DNA from: an uncultured Oscillospiraceae bacterium
GTDB taxonomy: Bacteria; Bacillota; Clostridia; Oscillospirales; Oscillospiraceae
Assembly: GCA_947625045.1 (NCBI GenBank)
Contig: CANQMW010000022.1
Coordinates: 1 to 47,417 of the forward strand
DNA: 47,417 nucleotides
Direction of reading: 5' to 3'
Shown here: piece after piece, positions 44,153 to 47,417 of the stretch
How the letters are laid out: every line of letters begins with the position of its first letter
How positions within the stretch are numbered: the first letter of the stretch is position 1
Translations under genes and position numbers: made by a program
The notes under the pieces: model-generated
Seen by the model: the letters and a program-made list of their open reading frames with translations, nothing else
Databases searched by the model: none
Told to the model about the DNA's origin: nothing

Positions 44153-44794
44153 ATGAGCGCATTGTACATGCGTATCCTTTTGGTTTTATTGGGATTAAAT
44201 ATGGCGACAGGAATACTGGGCGGCGCACCGTCTGATACATACGATTTTTCGGATTGGGACGGCGAGGCCGTCTTTTTCGGCGACAGTATCACGGACTACT
44301 GCGACCTGGAGGAATACTATCCGGGCCTCGATGCGGTGAATCTGGGCGTGGCCGGCAACACCACCGGGGACATGCTGGACAGGATCCAGTCCGTATATGA
44401 CCGGGAGCCGGATATCGTGGTGATCCTGGGGGGCGTGAACGATCTCTATGTGGATATACCGGAGGACGTCATCGTCTCAAATCTGCGGGCCATCATCCGG
44501 GGCATCCAGGAGCATTTGCCCAAGGCAAAGATCCTGGTGCAGTCCGTCTATCCTGTCGTGGAGGGCAGCCCGCTCCTTTTCAACCGGCGCATCATGACGT
44601 TGAACGGACGGCTGGAAGGCGCGGCCTTTGAACTTGGCTGTACATATGTGGACGTGTTCAGCACCCTCCGCACGGAGGACGGACGGCTGCAGGACGGCTA
44701 TTCCTACGATGGCCTCCATCCCAGCGAGGCGGGGTATGCCGCCGCCTGCCCGGTGGTGGCCAAAGCGCTCCGGGACGCGATAGAACAGGGCTGA
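44153..44794 (+). CDS. SGNH/GDSL-type hydrolase, membrane-anchored or secreted
   Basis: This 213-residue protein has an N-terminal hydrophobic segment (MRILLVLLGLNMATGILGG), likely an uncleaved anchor or signal peptide. The SGNH blocks follow: FFGDSITD (nucleophile Ser), VNLGVAGNTTGDM, ILGGVNDLY and DGLHPSEAGY with the catalytic Asp-His. Such enzymes deacylate lipids or polysaccharides. I chose the ATG at 44153 because GGAGGAGG lies 10 nt upstream; a nearer ATG runs into a stop after two codons. It converges on the ABC-F gene with only 12 bp between them and no visible terminator. Confidence 0.88.
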   Translation: MSALYMRILLVLLGLNMATGILGGAPSDTYDFSDWDGEAVFFGDSITDYCDLEEYYPGLDAVNLGVAGNTTGDMLDRIQSVYDREPDIVVILGGVNDLYVDIPEDVIVSNLRAIIRGIQEHLPKAKILVQSVYPVVEGSPLLFNRRIMTLNGRLEGAAFELGCTYVDVFSTLRTEDGRLQDGYSYDGLHPSEAGYAAACPVVAKALRDAIEQG

Positions 44795-44806
44795 CAGGGG
44801 AGAAGG

Positions 44807-46417
44807 TCACTCCACGATCTCGTTCTGGTCCCGGCCCATCATGTGCATATATTCGTCATAGGTGCACTGCCGGTCGACGCAGCCGCCCTCGGTCAATTCA
44901 ATGATGCGGTTGGCCACGGTCTGGGTCAGCTGGTGGTCGTGGCTGTAGAAGAGGATGTTGTAGGGGAAGGCGGTCATGCCGTTGTTGAGGGCGGCGATGC
45001 TCTCCAGGTCCAGGTGGTTGGTGGGCTGGTCGAACATGAGCACGTTGGCCCCCTCCAGCATGGTCTTGGATATCATGCAGCGCATCTTCTCCCCGCCGGA
45101 GAGGACGGATACTTTTTTGTATACGTCGTCGCCGGAGAAGAGCATACGGCCCAGGAAGGTGCGCAGATAGCTCTCCCGCTTGTCTGCGGAGAACTGGCGC
45201 ATCCAGTCCATGAGCTCCAAATCGCAGCCGTCGAAGTAGGGGCCAAAATCCCGGGGGAAGTAGCTCTGGGTGGTGGAAACGCCCCACTTGATTTCCCCCT
45301 CGTCGGGCTCCAGCTCTCCGGCAAGGAGCTGGAACAGGCAGGTGATGGCATTCTCGTTAGCGCCGATGACGGCGATCTTGTCCTCTTTGCCCATGATGAA
45401 GGAGACATTGTTGATGAGCTTGACGCCGTCCACGGTCTTGGAGAGGTTCGTAACGAAGAGCCGGTCCTTGCCCGGTTCACGCTCCGCCTTGAAGCCCACC
45501 CAGGGATAGCGGCGGGAGGAGGCAGGCATCTGCTCCACGGTGATCTTGTCTAAGAGCTTCCGGCGGCTGGTGGCCTGGCGGGACTTGGACTTATTGGCGG
45601 AGAAGCGGGCGATGAAGCTCTGCAGCTCCGCGATTTTCTGTTCCGCCTTCTTGTTCTGGTCCTTGATGAGCTTTTGCATCAGCTGGCTGGACTCGTACCA
45701 GAAGTCGTAGTTGCCTACGTACATGCGTATCTTGCCGTAGTCGATGTCCACGATGTGGGTGCAGATGTTGTTAAGGAAATACCGGTCGTGGCTCACCACC
45801 AGGACGGTGCCCTCGTAGTCCATGAGAAAGTCCTCCAGCCACACGGTGGAGGCCAGGTCCAAGTTGTTGGTGGGCTCGTCCAGCAGGATGATATCCGGGT
45901 GGCCGAAGAGAGCCTGAGCAAGCAATACCTTCACCTTCTGGCGGCCTTCCAGCTCGGTCATCTGCTTTTGATGCAGCGCCACGGGGATGCCAAGGCCCTG
46001 GAGAAGGCGGGACGCGTCGGACTCGGCCTCCCAGCCGCCCAGCTCCGCGTATTCCTCCTCCAGCTCCGCGGCCCGGATGCCGTCTTCATCGGAGAAGTCC
46101 GGCTTATCGTATATGGCGTCCTTTTCCTTCCCGCATTCATAGAGCCGGGGATTGCCCATGATGACCGTCTCCAGCACGGCGTAGGCGTCGAACATGTTCT
46201 GGTCCTGCCGGAGCACGCTCATGCGGCACTTTGGGTCGATGTAGATATGGCCCTTGGTTGGCTCCTCCTGGCCGGACAGCAGCTTCAGAAACGTGGATTT
46301 GCCCGCGCCGTTGGCGCCGATGATGCCGTAGCAGTTGCCGGCGGTGAACTGCAGGTCTGCGCCGGAGAAAAGGACCTGGCTTCCGTATTGCAGGGAAAGG
46401 TTCTCAACGGTGATCAT
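44807..46417 (-). CDS. ABC-F family ATPase (YkpA/YbiT-like ribosome-associated type)
   Basis: This 536-residue tandem ABC protein has no membrane domain. NBD1 has Walker A GANGAGKSTFLK, a changed signature ELEGRQKVKV, Walker B ILLDEPTNNLDL and switch VVSHDRYF. The linker (about residues 240-310) is basic and helical, like the P-site tRNA interaction motif of ABC-F factors. NBD2 has IGANENAITCLFQ in place of Walker A, without the usual Lys, then LSGGEKMR, MFDQPTNHLDLES and SHDHQ. ABC-F proteins act on ribosomes in translation rescue or drug protection. No fused resistance domain is visible, so a housekeeping factor is more likely. GGGAGG lies 7 nt before the ATG. Confidence 0.93.
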   Translation of the reverse strand: MITVENLSLQYGSQVLFSGADLQFTAGNCYGIIGANGAGKSTFLKLLSGQEEPTKGHIYIDPKCRMSVLRQDQNMFDAYAVLETVIMGNPRLYECGKEKDAIYDKPDFSDEDGIRAAELEEEYAELGGWEAESDASRLLQGLGIPVALHQKQMTELEGRQKVKVLLAQALFGHPDIILLDEPTNNLDLASTVWLEDFLMDYEGTVLVVSHDRYFLNNICTHIVDIDYGKIRMYVGNYDFWYESSQLMQKLIKDQNKKAEQKIAELQSFIARFSANKSKSRQATSRRKLLDKITVEQMPASSRRYPWVGFKAEREPGKDRLFVTNLSKTVDGVKLINNVSFIMGKEDKIAVIGANENAITCLFQLLAGELEPDEGEIKWGVSTTQSYFPRDFGPYFDGCDLELMDWMRQFSADKRESYLRTFLGRMLFSGDDVYKKVSVLSGGEKMRCMISKTMLEGANVLMFDQPTNHLDLESIAALNNGMTAFPYNILFYSHDHQLTQTVANRIIELTEGGCVDRQCTYDEYMHMMGRDQNEIVE

Positions 46418-46448
46418 GTGTCATCCTCCCGGGGAGATGGTCTTTTGC

Positions 46449-46458
46449 CTATATTAGC
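46449..46458 (-). promoter_or_regulatory. Possible extended -10 promoter of the ABC-F gene
   Basis: On the minus strand TGC precedes TAATAT (46456-46451), about 34 nt before the ABC-F start codon. No clear -35 box is seen. Confidence 0.4.
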
Positions 46459-46519
46459 ATATTTTTCTGTCCGCGCACAGACCCGATGGAAAAATTCTAC
46501 CTTATGACGGCGATTTCAT

Positions 46520-46548
46520 TTGACAGACGTGCGTTTGTGTGCTAATAT
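46520..46548 (+). promoter_or_regulatory. Promoter of the tRNA-Ser pair
   Basis: A perfect TTGACA (46520-46525) is followed after 17 nt by TAATAT (46543-46548), 12 nt before the first tRNA. This is a strong stable-RNA-type promoter. Confidence 0.88.
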
Positions 46549-46560
46549 GTTCGGGCATGC

Positions 46561-46649
46561 GGAGAGATGTCCGAGTGGTTTATGGAGCTGGTCTTGAAAA
46601 CCAGTGACTCCGCAAGGGGCCGGGGGTTCGAATCCCTCTCTCTCCGCCA
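46561..46649 (+). tRNA. tRNA-Ser (anticodon UGA)
   Basis: Acceptor GGAGAGA pairs with TCTCTCC (46639-46645), followed by G and an encoded CCA (46647-46649). The anticodon arm CTGGT-CTTGAAA-ACCAG gives UGA. There is a long variable arm, as in class II tRNAs, and a T-loop GTTCGAATC. Confidence 0.97.
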
Positions 46650-46698
46650 TTTTATCTACCCGCGGAGCCGGCCTCCGCACAATATATTTTTTCGGCTT

Positions 46699-46790
46699 GG
46701 AGAAGTACCCAAGAGGCCGAAGGGGCTCCCCTGCTAAGGGAGTAGTGCGTGATGAGCGCAGCGCGGGTTCAAATCCCGCCTTCTCCGCCA
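46699..46790 (+). tRNA. tRNA-Ser (anticodon GCU)
   Basis: Acceptor GGAGAAG pairs with CTTCTCC (46780-46786), then G and an encoded CCA (46788-46790). The anticodon loop CTGCTAA gives GCU. There is a long variable arm and T-loop GTTCAAATC. It lies 49 bp after the first tRNA-Ser, probably on the same transcript. Confidence 0.97.
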
Positions 46791-46834
46791 CGTCAGAAGA
46801 GCTTTGAAGATTCGAGGTCCTGGCAACGGAGGGG

Positions 46835-46889
46835 TTCCGTAAGACAGTGTGAAACCGAAAAATTGAAAAGTGACAACTGCCTTACGGAA
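46835..46889. repeat. Imperfect inverted repeat downstream of the tRNA genes
   Basis: TTCCGTAAG (46835-46843) pairs with CTTACGGAA (46881-46889). After one mismatch CAGT pairs with ACTG, enclosing a 27-nt A-rich loop. Function unknown; it may be part of the tRNA trailer or a small mobile remnant. Confidence 0.5.
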
Positions 46890-46910
46890 TTGGAATCGAC
46901 AGAGCAGACA

Positions 46911-46948
46911 GCGGCTGGTGCGAAATGCACCAGCCGTTGCCTGTTGTA
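46911..46948 (+). terminator. Terminator-like hairpin after the tRNA genes
   Basis: The perfect 10-bp stem CGGCTGGTGC (46912-46921) / GCACCAGCCG (46927-46936) has loop GAAAT and is followed by TTGCCTGTTGT, a weak T-rich stretch. It ends just before the 176-bp repeat array. Confidence 0.5.
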
Positions 46949-46951
46949 ATC

Positions 46952-47417
46952 TACTTAAAACTTTTGAAGTATGTCACGCAATGGACCCCCGTTTTTGATG
47001 GGTGCCGTATAGTATCATTCCCCCTTCAGCTTTGGCGATTTGAACCTGTTGTGCCGCAAGGGTTTCAGAAGCTCTAAAGCGTGACATCGAACCCCTGTTT
47101 TTCATAGGCGTTTATATGCGGGGCGGATACTTAAATATTTTGAAGTATGTGACGCAATAGACCCCGGTTTTCGAGGTGTGCCATATACTACCCTTACCCC
47201 CCTGACTTTGGCGCTCTGAAAGCCCCACGCCGCAAGGGGGCTGACCGGCCAAAAGCGTCACATCGAAGCCTTGTTTTCACCGGGTCACACATATAGTAGC
47301 AAATCATTAAATATTTTTAAGTATGTCCGCATATAGACCCCCTATTTCGGGTGTCGCCATATACCACCATTACCCCCTTGCGTTTAACGGCTCCAATCCC
47401 TTGCGGCAGAAGTGGTC
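46952..47417. repeat. Tandem array of a 176-bp structured repeat (copies 1, 2 and partial 3)
   Basis: The copies start at 46952, 47128 and 47304 (cut by the window end at 47417). Matching landmarks recur exactly 176 bp apart: the AT-rich near-palindrome TACTTAAA...TTGAAGTA, then ATGTSACGC, GACCCC, CCRTATA, CCCCC, TTTGGCG, GCCGCAAGGG, and GCGTSACATCGAA. Arms ATGTCACGC (46971-46979) / GCGTGACAT (47079-47087) in copy 1 become ATGTGACGC (47147-47155) / GCGTCACAT (47255-47263) in copy 2, keeping the 9-bp pairing. Inside are TTTGGC/GCCAAA and a hairpin with loop GCCGCAAG. No reading frame is conserved between copies. Strand and expression are unknown. Confidence 0.85.

Noticed and set aside
46516-46791. 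Minus-strand open frame of about 91 codons with peptides such as EREGFEPPAPCGVTG across both tRNA genes
   Set aside because: It is the antisense translation of the two tRNA-Ser genes, a well-known false protein in annotation; the tRNA folds are complete.
46970-47110. Short minus-strand ORFs inside repeat copies 1 and 2 (about 42 and 28 codons)
   Set aside because: Single-base indels between copies put them in different frames with unrelated peptides, while base pairing is preserved.
46952-47417. CRISPR array or integron attC array as explanation for the tandem repeats
   Set aside because: The whole 176-bp unit repeats head to tail with no unique spacers, and the RYYYAAC/GTTRRRY ends of attC sites are absent. 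No cas genes or integrase are present.

Overview
The window comes from a GC-rich, low-GC-island Gram-positive (monoderm) anaerobe, most likely a gut Clostridia of the Oscillospirales/Ruminococcaceae type. That placement is an inference from three things: a clostridial-type type IV pilus (T4P) operon with no PilQ secretin, sortase-like and dockerin-like surface proteins, and a clostridial-style purine cluster with a large PurL and a stand-alone AICAR transformylase. No rRNA or other direct taxonomic marker is present.

Left part (about 100-17,980, all minus strand). A thirteen-gene T4P operon is read leftwards from a good promoter at 18,094-18,122. In transcription order it encodes a giant 2460-residue prepilin-like adhesin, three minor pseudopilin-like proteins, PilB, PilT, PilC, two closely related prepilins, the prepilin peptidase PilD, and PilM, PilN and PilO. 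Three features stand out. The first gene is a prepilin more than ten times the normal size. PilO carries C-terminal cell-wall-binding repeats. PilB keeps both cyclic-di-GMP-binding motifs of the MshEN domain. The left edge of the window looks like the end of an IS3-type insertion sequence.

Middle (about 18,250-24,710, plus strand). Divergent from the pilus operon is a two-gene surface operon. It encodes a secreted 1795-residue M60-family (mucin-type glycoprotein) metalloprotease with a dockerin-like module, and a 304-residue protein with a C-terminal sortase-type signal. It ends in a strong intrinsic terminator. Pili and mucinase share one 356-bp intergenic region, which suggests a mucus-colonisation locus.

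Right-centre (about 24,790-41,020, plus strand). A ZTP riboswitch leads a purine operon: purE, purC, purF, purM, purN, PurO-type IMP cyclohydrolase, stand-alone AICAR formyltransferase, a membrane MutS-like ATPase, purD, purL, guaB and fhs. Together these cover most of the route to IMP, the step to XMP, and supply of the formyl donor 10-formyl-THF. purB is not in the window. ZTP signals shortage of that donor, so the sensor fits the gene content.

Right end (41,040-47,417). A PcrA/UvrD helicase, a SpoU/TrmH RNA methyltransferase and an SGNH hydrolase run on the plus strand, with an ABC-F ATPase convergent on the minus strand. Two tRNA-Ser genes (UGA and GCU) follow behind a near-consensus promoter. 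The last 466 bases are non-coding and hold 2.6 copies of a head-to-tail repeat with an exact 176-bp period. Its paired arms change in a compensatory way between copies, which makes it the best candidate here for an undescribed structured element.
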